In this document: one piece after another, positions 7,913 through 17,993 of the stretch | Numbering within the stretch: position 1 is the stretch's first letter | How the letters are laid out: the number at the start of each line of letters is the position of its first letter | DNA from: Oceanisphaera marina | GTDB taxonomy: Bacteria > Pseudomonadota > Gammaproteobacteria > Enterobacterales > Aeromonadaceae | NCBI RefSeq assembly: GCF_014643915.1 | Contig: NZ_BMKE01000002.1 | Coordinates: 62,001 to 126,000, forward strand | Length of the DNA: 64,000 nt | Direction of reading: 5' to 3' | Position numbers and translations under genes: made by a program | The notes under the pieces: model-generated | Seen by the model: only the letters and a program-made list of their open reading frames with translations | The model's database searches: none | What the model was told of the DNA's origin: nothing

Positions 7913-10495
7913 ATGCAAGAGCAATACATTCCCCAAGATATAGAGCCCAAAGTGCAACGCTTGTGGGCAGAGCAGCAGACCTTCAAGGCCACCGAACAAG
8001 CGGGTAAAGACAAGTTTTACTGCCTATCCATGTTTCCTTACCCTTCGGGCCGACTGCATATGGGGCATGTGCGTAACTACACCATAGGTGACGTTATCTC
8101 TCGCTATCAACGGCTGCAAGGTAAAAATGTGTTGCAACCCATAGGTTGGGACGCGTTTGGCCTGCCTGCAGAGAATGCCGCCATCAATAACAAGACGGCG
8201 CCGGCACCCTGGACCTACGAAAATATCGACTACATGAAAAACCAGCTCAAGCGTCTGGGCTTTGGTTACGACTGGGATCGCGAGTTCGCCACCTGTACTC
8301 CCGAGTATTACCGCTGGGAGCAATGGTTCTTCACCAAATTGTACGAAAAAGGTCTGGTGTACAAGAAGACCTCTTCGGTTAACTGGTGCCCTCACGACGA
8401 AACAGTACTGGCCAACGAGCAGGTGAACGAAGGCTGCTGCTGGCGGTGTGATACCCCGGTTGAGCGCAAGGAAATTCCCCAGTGGTTTATCAAGATCACC
8501 GAATATGCGGACGAGCTGCTGAGCGATCTGGATAACCTGGACGAATGGCCGGAACAGGTTAAAGCCATGCAGCGTAACTGGATTGGCCGCAGCGAAGGCG
8601 TGACCCTGAGCTTTGCCGTTGCCGAGCAGGACCAGTCGTTTGACGTCTATACCACTCGCCCCGACACCCTGTTTGGTGTGACCTATGTCGGCATTGCCGC
8701 CGGTCACCCACTGGCCGCCAAGGCCGCCGCAGACAACCCGGCGCTGGCTGCCTTTATCGACGAGTGCAAGCACAACAGCAAAGTGGCCGAAGCCGACATG
8801 GCCACCATGGACAAGAAAGGCATGGCCACCGGCTTTTACGCCCTGCACCCACTTACCGGCAAGCAGGTGCCGATTTGGGTCGCCAACTTCGTATTGATGG
8901 ATTACGGCTCAGGCGCCGTGATGGCCGTTCCGGCACACGATGAACGTGATTATGAATTTGCCAGCCAGTACGGCCTGGAGATCACCCCCGTGATCAAACC
9001 TGCGGACGGCAGCGAACTGGATATCAGTCACCAGGCTTATACCGAACACGGCATCTTGTTCAACTCCGGCGAGTTCGACGGCATGAACTTCGAACAGGCA
9101 TTCAATGCCATTGCCGACACTCTGATCGAGAAGAAGCTCGGCCAGCGTACCGTCAACTACCGCCTGCGTGACTGGGGCGTGAGCCGCCAGCGTTACTGGG
9201 GCGCCCCCATTCCGATGCTGAACCTGGAAGACGGCTCAGTGGTGGGCGTACCCGAAGCCGATCTGCCCGTGGTATTGCCGGAAGACGTGGTGATGGACGG
9301 CATTCAAAGCCCGATTAAGGCGGATCCCGAGTGGGCCAAAACCACCTATAACGGCCAGCCGGCATTGCGTGAAACCGATACTTTCGACACCTTCATGGAA
9401 TCCTCCTGGTACTACGCCCGCTACTGCAGCCCGGATTACGATAAGGGCATGCTGGATCCGGAAAAAGCCAACTACTGGTTGCCCGTCGACCAGTACATTG
9501 GTGGTATAGAGCACGCCTGCATGCACCTGTTGTACGCCCGCTTCTTCCACAAGCTGCTGCGCGACACCGGCCTGGTTGAGTCTGACGAACCCTTCAAGCG
9601 TCTGTTGTGTCAGGGCATGGTGTTGGCCGATGCCTTCTATCACACCGACGAAAAAGGTGCCCGTACCTGGGTCAGCCCGCTGGATGTGACCCTGGAGCGC
9701 GACGAAAAAGGCCGCGTGAAGAGCGCCCGGGATCAAGACGGCAACGAGCTGGTGCACACCGGCATGACCAAGATGTCGAAGTCGAAAAACAACGGCATAG
9801 ACCCGCAGGTGATGATCGACAAGTACGGTGCCGATACCGTGCGTTTGTTCATGATGTTTGCCTCACCGGCTGACATGACCCTGGAATGGTCCGACTCCGG
9901 CGTAGAAGGCGCCCAGCGCTTTATCAAGCGCCTGTGGCGTCTGGTGTTCGAGCATCAGTCCCACGGACCGGTAGCGGTCTTGAATGTAGCAGGCCTGAGC
10001 AACGAACAGAAAACGCTGCGCCGTGACGTGCACAAAACCATCAACAAGGTGAGTGACGATGTGGGTCGCCGTCAGACCTTCAACACCGCCATTGCCGCCG
10101 TGATGGAGCTGATGAACAAGCTGACCAAGACCGACATGAGTGATGAGCAAAATCGCGCCCTGTTGCAGGAAGCCCTGGAAGCCATCACTGTCATGCTGCA
10201 CCCCATAGTGCCGCACACCTGTGTTGAACTCTGGCAGGCGCTGGGTCATAGCGATATCGACCACGCCGCCTGGCCTGAGGCCGATGCCGAAGCCCTGGTT
10301 GAAGACGAGAAGCTGGTGGTAGTACAGGTGAACGGCAAGGTACGCGGTAAAATCACCGTGCCCGCCGATGCCAGCCAGGATCAGGTGGATGCCACCGCAC
10401 AAGCGGACGAAAACGTGACGCGTCACCTGGAAGGCAAAACCGTACGCAAGGTGATTTATGTGCCCGGCAAGCTGCTGAACATAGTCGCCAACTAA
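7913..10495 (+). CDS. leuS: Leucyl-tRNA synthetase
   Basis: Class I aminoacyl-tRNA synthetase charging tRNA-Leu. The ATG chosen gives [14 protein letters not shown] and exactly 860 residues, the E. coli length. The open frame extends 37 codons upstream (ATG also at 7904) but that part covers the promoter region. The HMGH signature is at residues 49-52 and KMSKS at 620-624. The CP1 editing domain lies between them and the anticodon-binding and C-terminal domains follow. The gene opens the leuS-lptE-holA-nadD series, but 256 bases of repeats separate it from lptE. Confidence 0.98.
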   Translation: MQEQYIPQDIEPKVQRLWAEQQTFKATEQAGKDKFYCLSMFPYPSGRLHMGHVRNYTIGDVISRYQRLQGKNVLQPIGWDAFGLPAENAAINNKTAPAPWTYENIDYMKNQLKRLGFGYDWDREFATCTPEYYRWEQWFFTKLYEKGLVYKKTSSVNWCPHDETVLANEQVNEGCCWRCDTPVERKEIPQWFIKITEYADELLSDLDNLDEWPEQVKAMQRNWIGRSEGVTLSFAVAEQDQSFDVYTTRPDTLFGVTYVGIAAGHPLAAKAAADNPALAAFIDECKHNSKVAEADMATMDKKGMATGFYALHPLTGKQVPIWVANFVLMDYGSGAVMAVPAHDERDYEFASQYGLEITPVIKPADGSELDISHQAYTEHGILFNSGEFDGMNFEQAFNAIADTLIEKKLGQRTVNYRLRDWGVSRQRYWGAPIPMLNLEDGSVVGVPEADLPVVLPEDVVMDGIQSPIKADPEWAKTTYNGQPALRETDTFDTFMESSWYYARYCSPDYDKGMLDPEKANYWLPVDQYIGGIEHACMHLLYARFFHKLLRDTGLVESDEPFKRLLCQGMVLADAFYHTDEKGARTWVSPLDVTLERDEKGRVKSARDQDGNELVHTGMTKMSKSKNNGIDPQVMIDKYGADTVRLFMMFASPADMTLEWSDSGVEGAQRFIKRLWRLVFEHQSHGPVAVLNVAGLSNEQKTLRRDVHKTINKVSDDVGRRQTFNTAIAAVMELMNKLTKTDMSDEQNRALLQEALEAITVMLHPIVPHTCVELWQALGHSDIDHAAWPEADAEALVEDEKLVVVQVNGKVRGKITVPADASQDQVDATAQADENVTRHLEGKTVRKVIYVPGKLLNIVAN

Positions 10496-10496
10496 A

Positions 10497-10557
10497 TGTG
10501 AAGAGTGAGAGGGGAAGAGTGAAGTGGACAACCAAACACACCACTCTTTCCCGTCAC
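10497..10557. repeat. GAAGAGTGA / CACTCTTTCCC imperfect inverted repeat after leuS
   Basis: A purine-rich half with repeated GAAGAGTGA units is followed 20 bases later by a pyrimidine half. GGGGAAGAGTG and CACTCTTTCCC pair 10 of 11. It belongs to the same recurring intergenic type as the sequences near 12.49, 22.35 and 55.8 kb. Confidence 0.55.
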
Positions 10558-10592
10558 ATCGAGCACTTGGTTTATGTCGGATTCTGATTTTA

Positions 10593-10676
10593 TGTAGGGT
10601 CGAATTCATTCGAGCGTTTTAAATGGTGCCATCATTTTTCGTCGGATACGCTTACCTGAAATAAGTCGACCCTACA
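10593..10676. mobile_element. 84-bp REP/MITE-like element with TGTAGGGTCGA inverted ends
   Basis: Perfect 11-bp terminal inverted repeats (TGTAGGGTCGA and TCGACCCTACA) bound 84 bases. The left end continues into the palindrome TCGAATTCATTCGA. There is no coding capacity. The form is that of a small non-autonomous repeat inserted between leuS and lptE. Confidence 0.65.
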
Positions 10677-10751
10677 AAAGAACTAACAAATAATGCTTAT
10701 TGGGCTTCAAGCTTACCGCTGATAGCTTATTGCTTTGTTAAAGGAGTTTTT

Positions 10752-11237
10752 ATGCTCATTCGTATTAAGGCAGGCATACTGATACTGCTTACCCTGCTGC
10801 TGGCCGGCTGTGGTTTTCAGTTGAGGGGCGGCGATAACCTGGCCCCCGAACTACAACGCCTGGCCCTGGTAGGTGACGACAAGAGCCAGTTTTATCGTCT
10901 GGTCTCTGCCCGGCTGCAACGGGCGGGAGTGCAACTGGTCGAGCCCAGCGCACTGACGCCCATACTCACCATTTCGGGTCTGGGCCAGGGCAACAGCGTG
11001 GCTTCGGTGAACGGCAGGGCCGACGCGCTGGAATACGCCACCCGCTTTGGCACCCGCTTTACTCTCGATATGCCGGATCAGGCGCGTCAGGTATTCAACG
11101 TGACCTTCAACCGCAGCTTTCTTGACAAGTCGGCTCAGGCGCTGGCGTCCAGCCGCGAACAGTTTCAGTTGCACGAACAAATGGAGCGTGAAGCCGCCGA
11201 GCAAATCGTGCGTCAGCTCAACCGACTGTCTTTCTAA
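10752..11237 (+). CDS. lptE: LPS-assembly lipoprotein LptE
   Basis: Outer-membrane lipoprotein that plugs the LptD barrel and supports LPS insertion at the cell surface. The 161-residue product has a signal peptide and lipobox LLAGC with the acylated cysteine at residue 20, followed by GFQLRG, the conserved start of mature LptE. AAGGAG lies 7 bases before the ATG. The stop overlaps the holA start (TAATG), preserving the leuS-lptE-holA order known from E. coli (lptE formerly rlpB). Confidence 0.94.
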   Translation: MLIRIKAGILILLTLLLAGCGFQLRGGDNLAPELQRLALVGDDKSQFYRLVSARLQRAGVQLVEPSALTPILTISGLGQGNSVASVNGRADALEYATRFGTRFTLDMPDQARQVFNVTFNRSFLDKSAQALASSREQFQLHEQMEREAAEQIVRQLNRLSF

Positions 11238-12259
11238 TGCGTCTGTACCCTGAACAACTGGCAAAACACCTACAAGCAGGGCTGGCTCCCTGCTATTTTA
11301 TTTATGGTGAAGAGCCGCTGTTAAAACAGGAAGCGCTGGATATGCTGCGCCAGACGGCAAGAGCCCTGGGCTTTGACGATCGCCAACGCTTCGATGCCGA
11401 TCAGGGGCTGGACTGGGACGAAATATTTGCCGCCAGCCAGACCCTGAGCCTGTTCAGCCAACGGCAAATAATTGAACTGCATCTGCCCGACAAGCTGGAC
11501 AAGACCGCCTCGGAACGGCTGCGCGAATTACTCAAGCAATGTCACCCCGACTTATTGCTGCTGATCACGGGCCCCAAGCTGAATCAGCAACAGCAAAAAG
11601 GCGCCTGGTTCAAGGCCTTGTCTGCCGCCGGTCCGGTGATACCGGTAGTAACGCCCGACGCCCGGTATTTTGGCCGCTGGTTGACCCAGCGTCTGCAGCA
11701 ACATGGTCTGAGTGCCGAATCAGAGGCACTGCAATGGCTGGCCTATGCCTTTGAAGGCAATTTGCTGGCGGTGAATGGCGAGATAGAAAAGCTGGCGCTG
11801 CAGAACCTGCCGCAGCCTTTAACGCTGCAGCAGTTGCAACAGCGGGTACAGCCCCATCATCAGTTTAACCCGTTTCAGTTGTTCGACCCTTTGCTGCAGG
11901 GCAAGGTCAAACGCGCCTGCCGCATTTTGTTACAGTTGCGCCAGGAAGGCATAGAGGCCGGCATGCTCTGCCACCTGCTGGCACGAGAGTTGAGCACCCT
12001 GCAACAGTTACAGCTGGGCCTGCAGGGTGGCCAATCATTTACGCAATTAGCCGCCAACCTGCATGTGTGGTCCAGCCGCCAGAGCTTGATGCAGTCCGCC
12101 CTGGCACGGGTGCCTCTGGCAAAACTGCGGCAACTGCAAGCCATGCTTGCCGCCGCCGACCGAGCAGTGGCGGCCTTTGATGACGATGAAGCCTGGCGCT
12201 GGCTATACAGTATCTGTGTCGGCTTTCTCGACGACCGGCTAATGGCGATAAGTCCATGA
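11237..12259 (+). CDS. holA: DNA polymerase III subunit delta HolA
   Basis: Clamp-loader delta subunit, the wrench that opens the beta clamp. At 340 residues it matches the family. The N-terminal FIYGEEPLLKQEALD stretch and the later SLFSQRQIIELHLP segment are typical of the delta N-terminal ATPase-like fold. The C-terminal helical collar domain spans about residues 210-335. Translation is probably coupled to lptE through the TAATG overlap. Confidence 0.95.
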   Translation: MRLYPEQLAKHLQAGLAPCYFIYGEEPLLKQEALDMLRQTARALGFDDRQRFDADQGLDWDEIFAASQTLSLFSQRQIIELHLPDKLDKTASERLRELLKQCHPDLLLLITGPKLNQQQQKGAWFKALSAAGPVIPVVTPDARYFGRWLTQRLQQHGLSAESEALQWLAYAFEGNLLAVNGEIEKLALQNLPQPLTLQQLQQRVQPHHQFNPFQLFDPLLQGKVKRACRILLQLRQEGIEAGMLCHLLARELSTLQQLQLGLQGGQSFTQLAANLHVWSSRQSLMQSALARVPLAKLRQLQAMLAAADRAVAAFDDDEAWRWLYSICVGFLDDRLMAISP

Positions 12260-12520
12260 ACACAACGCCGTAGGCTATAAGCTGTCAGTCCAAGACAAAA
12301 ATAAACACCAAATCAGGTCTGCCAGGGGATACACATAACCCACAGAAAAATAAAAGCGAGTATGATTGCTAGCGTTAAACACTGATCATAAATAAGCGTT
12401 TAACTTATCGCTCTCGATGGGCTTTTCTTCCGTGTATTGTCTAGCAAAAAGGTGTTTAGCTTTGCTCTTGGCTTGTCCTGTTCACCCTTTACTCTTCACC
12501 CTTGACGTAGGATCTGTGCA
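12260..12520. other. Intergenic region holA-nadD with degenerate repeats
   Basis: No credible gene. It contains AACCCACAGAAAAATAAA (near 12337), similar to a segment of the inverted repeat at 55.73 kb, then CTTTTCTTCCGTG, and a pyrimidine-rich TTCACCCTTTACTCTTCACCC tract just before nadD that belongs to the recurrent family. A promoter for nadD probably lies here, but no convincing pair of boxes stood out. Confidence 0.5.
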
Positions 12521-13168
12521 ATGAAAAAAGCCATTGGCCTGCTGGGCGGCACCTTTGATCCCGTGCATATCGGTCACTTACGTCCGGCCATTCAAATACT
12601 GGAGCAGCTGGAGCTGGCCGAGGTACGCCTGCTGCCCAACTATATTCCCCCGCACAGAGCCAGCCCCGACAGTGCGCCGGCTCACCGGCTGGCCATGGTG
12701 CAGCTGGCGACCGCCCAAACCCCGGGGTTAACGGTCGATGATCGCGAGTTGAAGCGCGACCGTCCTTCTTATACGGTAGAAACCCTAATGGAATTACGCC
12801 GAGAGCTGCCGGATACGCCGTTATGCTTTTTGATGGGCATGGACTCACTATGTAGCCTGAATCGCTGGCACCGCTGGCAGGAATTGCTGGAACATGCCCA
12901 CCTGGTGGTCAGCCACAGACCCGGTTGGCAGCCCCAGTTCAACCCGACCATCAGCGCCTTGTACCTGGCCCATGGCACCCGGGACAGTGAGCAACTCCAG
13001 CGCCGTTTGTCCGGTTGTATCTACCTGTTCGACAACCCGGAACTGGATATTTCTTCTACCCAGATCCGCAATCACATACGAGTGGGGAACAATCCGCAAT
13101 ATCTGTTGCCTGAGCCGGTTGCGGATTACATTCGAGAACAGGGACTCTATCAATCGCCCGTGTTATAA
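12521..13168 (+). CDS. nadD: Nicotinate-mononucleotide adenylyltransferase NadD
   Basis: Transfers AMP to nicotinate mononucleotide to form deamido-NAD in NAD synthesis. The nucleotidyltransferase signature GGTFDPVHIGHLR (residues 9-21) and the C-terminal ISSTQIR motif (about 178-184) are both present. Length (215 residues) matches E. coli. The next gene is rsfS, the usual arrangement. The final codons overlap a strong -10 box. Confidence 0.97.
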   Translation: MKKAIGLLGGTFDPVHIGHLRPAIQILEQLELAEVRLLPNYIPPHRASPDSAPAHRLAMVQLATAQTPGLTVDDRELKRDRPSYTVETLMELRRELPDTPLCFLMGMDSLCSLNRWHRWQELLEHAHLVVSHRPGWQPQFNPTISALYLAHGTRDSEQLQRRLSGCIYLFDNPELDISSTQIRNHIRVGNNPQYLLPEPVADYIREQGLYQSPVL

Positions 13169-13169
13169 T
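13161..13169 (+). promoter_or_regulatory. Extended -10 promoter for rsfS at the nadD stop
   Basis: TGTTATAAT (TG-N-TATAAT) coincides with the nadD termination codon and lies 34 bases before the rsfS start. There is no clear -35 box, as expected for an extended -10 promoter. It suggests rsfS-rlmH-mrdAB can be transcribed apart from nadD. Confidence 0.5.
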
Positions 13170-13202
13170 CCGCCGTCATTTTTTATTGAGGAGAAAGCCC
13201 CC

Positions 13203-13544
13203 TTGCAAGGTCAAGAACTGTACGCCTTTATCGTAGACAAACTCGACGATACCAAAGCCCGCGACATACAAGTGCTGGACGTTACCGGCAAGTCGACCAT
13301 TACCGACTGCATGATAGTGTGCTCCGGCAATTCCAGCCGCCATGTTAACGCCATTGCCGAAAATGTGGCCGCCGAAGCCCGCCATGCCGGTCTGAATTTT
13401 CTCAGCCTGCAGGGTAAAGACGCCGGCGAATGGGTACTGGTCGACCTGGGTGATGTCATCATTCACGTGATGCAGGAAGAAACCCGCGACTTTTACCAGC
13501 TGGAAAAACTCTGGGGCGGCACCGCTGTTGGAGCCTCGGCCTGA
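13203..13544 (+). CDS. rsfS: Ribosome silencing factor RsfS
   Basis: Binds ribosomal protein L14 and blocks subunit joining in starvation. The start is taken as TTG: a GAGGAG site lies 9 bases upstream, and the product [16 protein letters not shown] aligns with the usual N-terminus. The frame is open further upstream but inside nadD. Conserved stretches are [14 protein letters not shown] and [21 protein letters not shown]. It has 113 residues against about 105 in E. coli. The TGA overlaps the rlmH ATG. Confidence 0.93.
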   Translation: MQGQELYAFIVDKLDDTKARDIQVLDVTGKSTITDCMIVCSGNSSRHVNAIAENVAAEARHAGLNFLSLQGKDAGEWVLVDLGDVIIHVMQEETRDFYQLEKLWGGTAVGASA

Positions 13545-14014
13545 TGAAGCTGCAACTGGTGGCGGTGGGTACCAAAATGCCCGCCTGGGTCACTACCGGT
13601 TTTCAGGAATATCAACGACGCTTCCCCCGAGACCTGCCGCTGGAACTGATTGAAATTTCAGCCGGCAAACGCGGCAAAAATGCCGATATAGAGCGCATTT
13701 TGCAGCGCGAAGGGGAACAAATGCTGGCGGCCGTATCCAAATCGGCCCGTCTGGTCACGCTTGATATTCCCGGCCGTCCCTGGACAACGCCCCAGTTGGC
13801 TACCGAGCTGACTCGCTGGCAGCTGGACGGCCGCGATGTGGCCATTCTTATTGGTGGTCCCGAAGGGCTGGCCCCGGCCTGCAAGGCGGCTGCCGAGCAA
13901 TCCTGGTCACTGTCGCCACTCACGCTGCCTCATCCGCTGGTACGCGTTGTGGCAGCTGAAAGCCTGTATCGTGCCTGGAGCATCAATAACAACCACCCTT
14001 ACCACCGGGAATAA
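13544..14014 (+). CDS. rlmH: 23S rRNA (pseudouridine-1915-N3)-methyltransferase RlmH
   Basis: SPOUT-fold methyltransferase acting on pseudouridine 1915 in helix 69 of the assembled 70S ribosome. The knot region is visible as ILIGGPEGL followed by [24 protein letters not shown] near the C-terminus, the SAM-binding trefoil knot. Length (156 residues) matches E. coli (155). It overlaps rsfS by one base and is 2 bases from mrdA. Confidence 0.97.
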   Translation: MKLQLVAVGTKMPAWVTTGFQEYQRRFPRDLPLELIEISAGKRGKNADIERILQREGEQMLAAVSKSARLVTLDIPGRPWTTPQLATELTRWQLDGRDVAILIGGPEGLAPACKAAAEQSWSLSPLTLPHPLVRVVAAESLYRAWSINNNHPYHRE

Positions 14015-14016
14015 TC

Positions 14017-15909
14017 ATGGCCAAGTCTCGGGTAAAGATGCGCGATCATGGCGCCGAATCATCCTTGTACTGGCGCCGTGCCGTCATTGCCTTCATGGGC
14101 ATAGTGGTACTGATGGGGATACTGGTTGCCAATCTCTATCACCTGCAGATTGTCGAACACCAAATCTATCAAACCCGCTCTAACGATAACCGTATCAAGG
14201 TGTTGCCCATCGCACCCACTCGCGGCCTTATTTACGATCGCAACGGTACCTTGCTGGCAGAAAACCGCCCTATCTACAGCCTGGAAATCACCCCCGAACA
14301 GGTTCAGGATCTGGACAAAACCGTTGACGATCTGATTGCCCTGCTCGATCTTGACCCTGACGTTAAACATCGTTTTATGACCGAAGTGCATCGCCAACGG
14401 CGCTTTACTCCCGTGGTACTGGTGAACCGCCTTGACGAAAATCAGGTGGCCAGATTCAGCATCGATCAGCACAAATATCCAGGCGCGGCCATCGAGGCCT
14501 ATCTGAAGCGCTTTTATCCCTATCGTGACACCTTTACCCATGTCATCGGCTACGTGGCCCGCATCAACGATAAAGACGTGGCACGGCTCAAAGAAGACAA
14601 CAAGCTGGCCAACTATGCCTCCACCCGGGATATCGGCAAGCTGGGCGTAGAACGTTATTACGAAGATATACTGCACGGCCAGACCGGCTATCAGGAAGTG
14701 GAAGTCAATAACCGGGGCCGCGTCATTCGCACCCTGAAATATCAGCCCCCGATACCGGGTACCGATATTTATCTCAATGTCGACGTGGCCTTGCAGCAAA
14801 AAGCCCAGAAGCTGATGGCCAACCGTCGCGGTGCGGCCGTGATCATGACCCCCAAAGACGGCAAGATACTGGCGCTGATCTCCAGCCCCAGCTACGATCC
14901 CAACTTGTTTGTACACGGTATCAGCGGCCCGGAATACCGGGATCTGCTCAATAACCCGGATCGCCCGTTAATCAACCGCGCCAGCCAGGGTATTTATGCG
15001 CCGGCCTCTACCGTCAAGCCCATGCTCGCCGTCATGGGCCTGAACGAAGGCGCTTTTACCCCCAATACCCGCTATTTTGGCGGCCCGTTTTTTCAGATCC
15101 CCAACACCAAGCGAAAATTTCGCGATTGGCGTCGCTGGGGCCACGGCTGGATGGACGTATATCGGGCGATTGAAATCTCGGCAGATACCTTCTTCTATGA
15201 TCTGGCTTACAAGGTCGGCATAGACAATATCAACGACTATATGACCCGCTTTGGCTTCGGCCAGTTTTCCGGCATCGATCTGCACGAAGAAGCCAACGGC
15301 ACCATGCCCTCTCGGGAATGGAAAAAGTCGCGACACAAGCAGCCCTGGTATCAGGGCGATACCATTTCGGTAGGCATAGGTCAGGGCTACTGGACCGCCA
15401 CCCCGCTGCAGCTGGCTCGCGCCGCCACCATATTGGTGGATCATGGTGAAACCATACATCCTCGCCTGCTGCATGGCATTGGCAGCACGAACGGCATGAT
15501 TCCCATGCCGATCAGCAAGGGCGAACCCATCACCCTCAAGCAGGACAGCTACTGGAACGTGGCGCTCACCGGCATGCACAGAGTGGTGAACGGCAGAGAA
15601 GGCACCGCCAGACGCGCCTTTGCCGACACACCGTACACCGCCGCCGGCAAATCTGGCACGGCGCAGGTATTCAGCCTGGCGGAAAATCAGCAATACAACA
15701 GCGCCGCACTCAAGGAACATCTGCGAGACAATGCCCTGTTTATCGGCTTTGCGCCCTATGAAAATCCTGAAGTGGTGGTGTCTGTGGTACTGGAAAATGC
15801 CGGCGGTGGCAGTTCTAACGCGGCTCCCGTGGCCCGCTCCTTGCTCGACCTCTACATGGTCCCCGAATTACTGCAAACTCCCGACGATCAGGAGCCATCC
15901 GATGAATAA
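14017..15909 (+). CDS. mrdA: Penicillin-binding protein 2 (PBP2, elongasome transpeptidase)
   Basis: Class B PBP that cross-links peptidoglycan during rod elongation with RodA. A single N-terminal membrane segment (about residues 24-46) precedes the pedestal domain and the transpeptidase domain. Catalytic motifs are S331-T-V-K334 and K545-S-G-T. Length (630 residues) is typical. The 3' end overlaps mrdB by 8 bases, so the two are probably translationally coupled, matching their 1:1 partnership. Confidence 0.97.
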   Translation: MAKSRVKMRDHGAESSLYWRRAVIAFMGIVVLMGILVANLYHLQIVEHQIYQTRSNDNRIKVLPIAPTRGLIYDRNGTLLAENRPIYSLEITPEQVQDLDKTVDDLIALLDLDPDVKHRFMTEVHRQRRFTPVVLVNRLDENQVARFSIDQHKYPGAAIEAYLKRFYPYRDTFTHVIGYVARINDKDVARLKEDNKLANYASTRDIGKLGVERYYEDILHGQTGYQEVEVNNRGRVIRTLKYQPPIPGTDIYLNVDVALQQKAQKLMANRRGAAVIMTPKDGKILALISSPSYDPNLFVHGISGPEYRDLLNNPDRPLINRASQGIYAPASTVKPMLAVMGLNEGAFTPNTRYFGGPFFQIPNTKRKFRDWRRWGHGWMDVYRAIEISADTFFYDLAYKVGIDNINDYMTRFGFGQFSGIDLHEEANGTMPSREWKKSRHKQPWYQGDTISVGIGQGYWTATPLQLARAATILVDHGETIHPRLLHGIGSTNGMIPMPISKGEPITLKQDSYWNVALTGMHRVVNGREGTARRAFADTPYTAAGKSGTAQVFSLAENQQYNSAALKEHLRDNALFIGFAPYENPEVVVSVVLENAGGGSSNAAPVARSLLDLYMVPELLQTPDDQEPSDE

Positions 15910-17008
15910 ACATCAGCGTCGCCGCCCATTATGGGAAATGCTGCATCTGGACTGGCCTTTGCTGCTGGCTTTACTGACGCTGCTGAGTGCCAGCACGGTC
16001 ATTTTGTATTCCGCTTCAGGGGAAGACATGGACTCGCTGATCCGTCAGGTAATGCGCATTGGCCTTTCACTCGTAGTCATGGTGGGGCTGGCCCAGCTGC
16101 CGCCGAGTTTTTATGCCCGCTGGGCACCACCTGTGTTTATGCTGGGCGCTATCTTGCTGGTGATGGTGATACTGATTGGCGATATCGGCAAGGGTGCCCA
16201 GCGCTGGCTCGAATTTGGGGCGATTCGCTTCCAGCCTTCCGAAATAATGAAACTGGTGATGCCGATGATGATCGCCACCTACATCAGCCGCTATCCATTG
16301 CCACCGAGCCTGCTACGGGTATTTCTGGCCCTGGGGCTGGTGATGATACCCACCCTGCTGATTGCCCGTCAGCCCGATCTGGGTACCTCTTTGCTGGTAG
16401 CAGCCTCGGGGTTTTTCGTGATTTTTCTGGCCGGCATGTCCTGGCGGCTGATTCTGGCCGCCCTGGTGGCCATTGCCGCCTTCTTGCCGCCGTTGTGGTT
16501 CTTTTTGATGCACGACTACCAGAAGCGACGGGTACTGACTCTGCTTAACCCGGAAAGTGATCCTTTGGGTGCCGGTTATCATATCATTCAGTCCAAGATC
16601 GCCATTGGCTCCGGTGGCCTTTGGGGAAAAGGCTGGCTGCAAGGTACCCAGTCGCAACTGGAATTTCTGCCCGAGCGCCATACCGACTTTATTTTTGCCG
16701 TATTAAGCGAAGAATTTGGCCTGGTGGGCGTGTGCCTGTTGATGCTGCTGTACCTCTTTATCATCTGGCGCGGCCTGTATATTTCGATGCAGGCCCAGGG
16801 CGCTTTTCCTCGTTTGCTGGGCGGCGCCCTCACTCTCACTTTTTTTGTATATGTTTTTGTTAACATCGGCATGGTCAGCGGCTTGTTACCCGTGGTGGGC
16901 GTGCCCTTGCCACTCATCAGTTACGGCGGTACCTCCATGGTGACTCTGATGGCCGGATTTGGCATTCTGATGTCTGTGCATACCCACAAGCGCCTGTTGG
17001 CTAAATAA
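15902..17008 (+). CDS. mrdB: Peptidoglycan glycosyltransferase RodA/MrdB
   Basis: SEDS-family polymerase of the elongasome that extends glycan strands from lipid II. The ATG at 15902 gives [18 protein letters not shown] and 368 residues. The frame is open much further 5' but inside mrdA. About ten membrane segments are visible, with [19 protein letters not shown] and the C-terminal [19 protein letters not shown], the SEDS signature. It follows mrdA as in E. coli. Confidence 0.96.
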   Translation: MNKHQRRRPLWEMLHLDWPLLLALLTLLSASTVILYSASGEDMDSLIRQVMRIGLSLVVMVGLAQLPPSFYARWAPPVFMLGAILLVMVILIGDIGKGAQRWLEFGAIRFQPSEIMKLVMPMMIATYISRYPLPPSLLRVFLALGLVMIPTLLIARQPDLGTSLLVAASGFFVIFLAGMSWRLILAALVAIAAFLPPLWFFLMHDYQKRRVLTLLNPESDPLGAGYHIIQSKIAIGSGGLWGKGWLQGTQSQLEFLPERHTDFIFAVLSEEFGLVGVCLLMLLYLFIIWRGLYISMQAQGAFPRLLGGALTLTFFVYVFVNIGMVSGLLPVVGVPLPLISYGGTSMVTLMAGFGILMSVHTHKRLLAK

Positions 17009-17021
17009 AAGGATTACTAGA

Positions 17022-17993
17022 ATGCGTCTTGCTCTTCTTTCTGCCGGCTTATTACTAACCACTTCGGTGCTGGCCGCAGACACCAATCCGGAACAACAAG
17101 CCTGGATCGACGGGTTGGCCAGCAAATTTGAATTACCCGTGGCCGAGCTGAATGACGCCCTGGCAAAGGCCAGCTATCAGCAATCGATTATCGATGCCAT
17201 GACCCGTCCGGCCGAAGCCAAGCCCTGGTCTCAATATCGCCCCATTTTTCTGACCGAGAAGCGACTGCAACAAGGTGTGGCCTTCATGCAAGAGCACCGC
17301 GACTTACTCGCCAGTGCCGAGCAACAGCTGCAGGTGCCCGCAGAAATCATTACCGCCATTATCGGGGTAGAAACCTTCTATGGCGCCAACATGGGCAGTT
17401 ACAAGGTGCTGGATGCACTCTATACCCTGGGCTTTCACTATCCGCCCAGAGGTGAATTTTTCCGTTCCGAGTTTGGCCATTATCTGGAACTGGCCAAACA
17501 GCAAGGCTGGGATCTGGAAGCACAAAAAGGCTCCTATGCCGGTGCCATGGGCATGGGCCAGTTTATTTCTTCCAGTTATCGTCACTACGCCGTGGATTTC
17601 GACTCCGACGGCGTACGCAACCTCTTTGTTGCCGACGACGCCATTGGCAGCGTAGCCAACTATTTTCACGAGCATAAATGGCAATACAATGAGGATGTGG
17701 CCTACCCTGCCACGGTAACCAATACCGAAACCGCCGATGCCTTGCTGAACCCGGCACTCGAGATTAACCACAGCTGGGCCGAGCTGGTCGCGGCCGGTAT
17801 CGTGATCGATCAAGAACTGGATGCAGAAACACCGGTCAAACTTATTCGTCTCGATGGGGTTGAAGGTCCGGAATACTGGGTCGTTCGACATAACTTTTAT
17901 GTGATTACCCGCTATAATCGCAGCCCTTTATACGCGATGGCGGTCTATCAACTCAGCGAACAGCTTAAGCAGGCCTATGAAAAATCTCTATAA
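17022..17993 (+). CDS. mltB: Lytic murein transglycosylase B
   Basis: Cleaves glycan strands to 1,6-anhydro-MurNAc products. The catalytic glutamate is E117 in IGVETFYGANMG, and YAGAMGMGQFISSSYR is the family signature, followed by a DFDSDG calcium-loop-like segment. The N-terminus is a cleavable signal ending LAA with no lipobox, so unlike E. coli MltB this one looks like a soluble periplasmic enzyme. AAGGA lies 9 bases before the ATG. It overlaps rlpA by 17 bases and sits in the mrdAB-rlpA-dacA wall cluster. Confidence 0.94.
   Translation: MRLALLSAGLLLTTSVLAADTNPEQQAWIDGLASKFELPVAELNDALAKASYQQSIIDAMTRPAEAKPWSQYRPIFLTEKRLQQGVAFMQEHRDLLASAEQQLQVPAEIITAIIGVETFYGANMGSYKVLDALYTLGFHYPPRGEFFRSEFGHYLELAKQQGWDLEAQKGSYAGAMGMGQFISSSYRHYAVDFDSDGVRNLFVADDAIGSVANYFHEHKWQYNEDVAYPATVTNTETADALLNPALEINHSWAELVAAGIVIDQELDAETPVKLIRLDGVEGPEYWVVRHNFYVITRYNRSPLYAMAVYQLSEQLKQAYEKSL

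Noticed and set aside
12894-13202. Upstream extension of the rsfS frame
   Set aside because: It lies inside nadD in another frame; a GAGGAG-TTG start gives the normal RsfS length.
15620-15901. Upstream extension of the mrdB frame
   Set aside because: Inside mrdA; the ATG at 15902 gives the normal RodA N-terminus.
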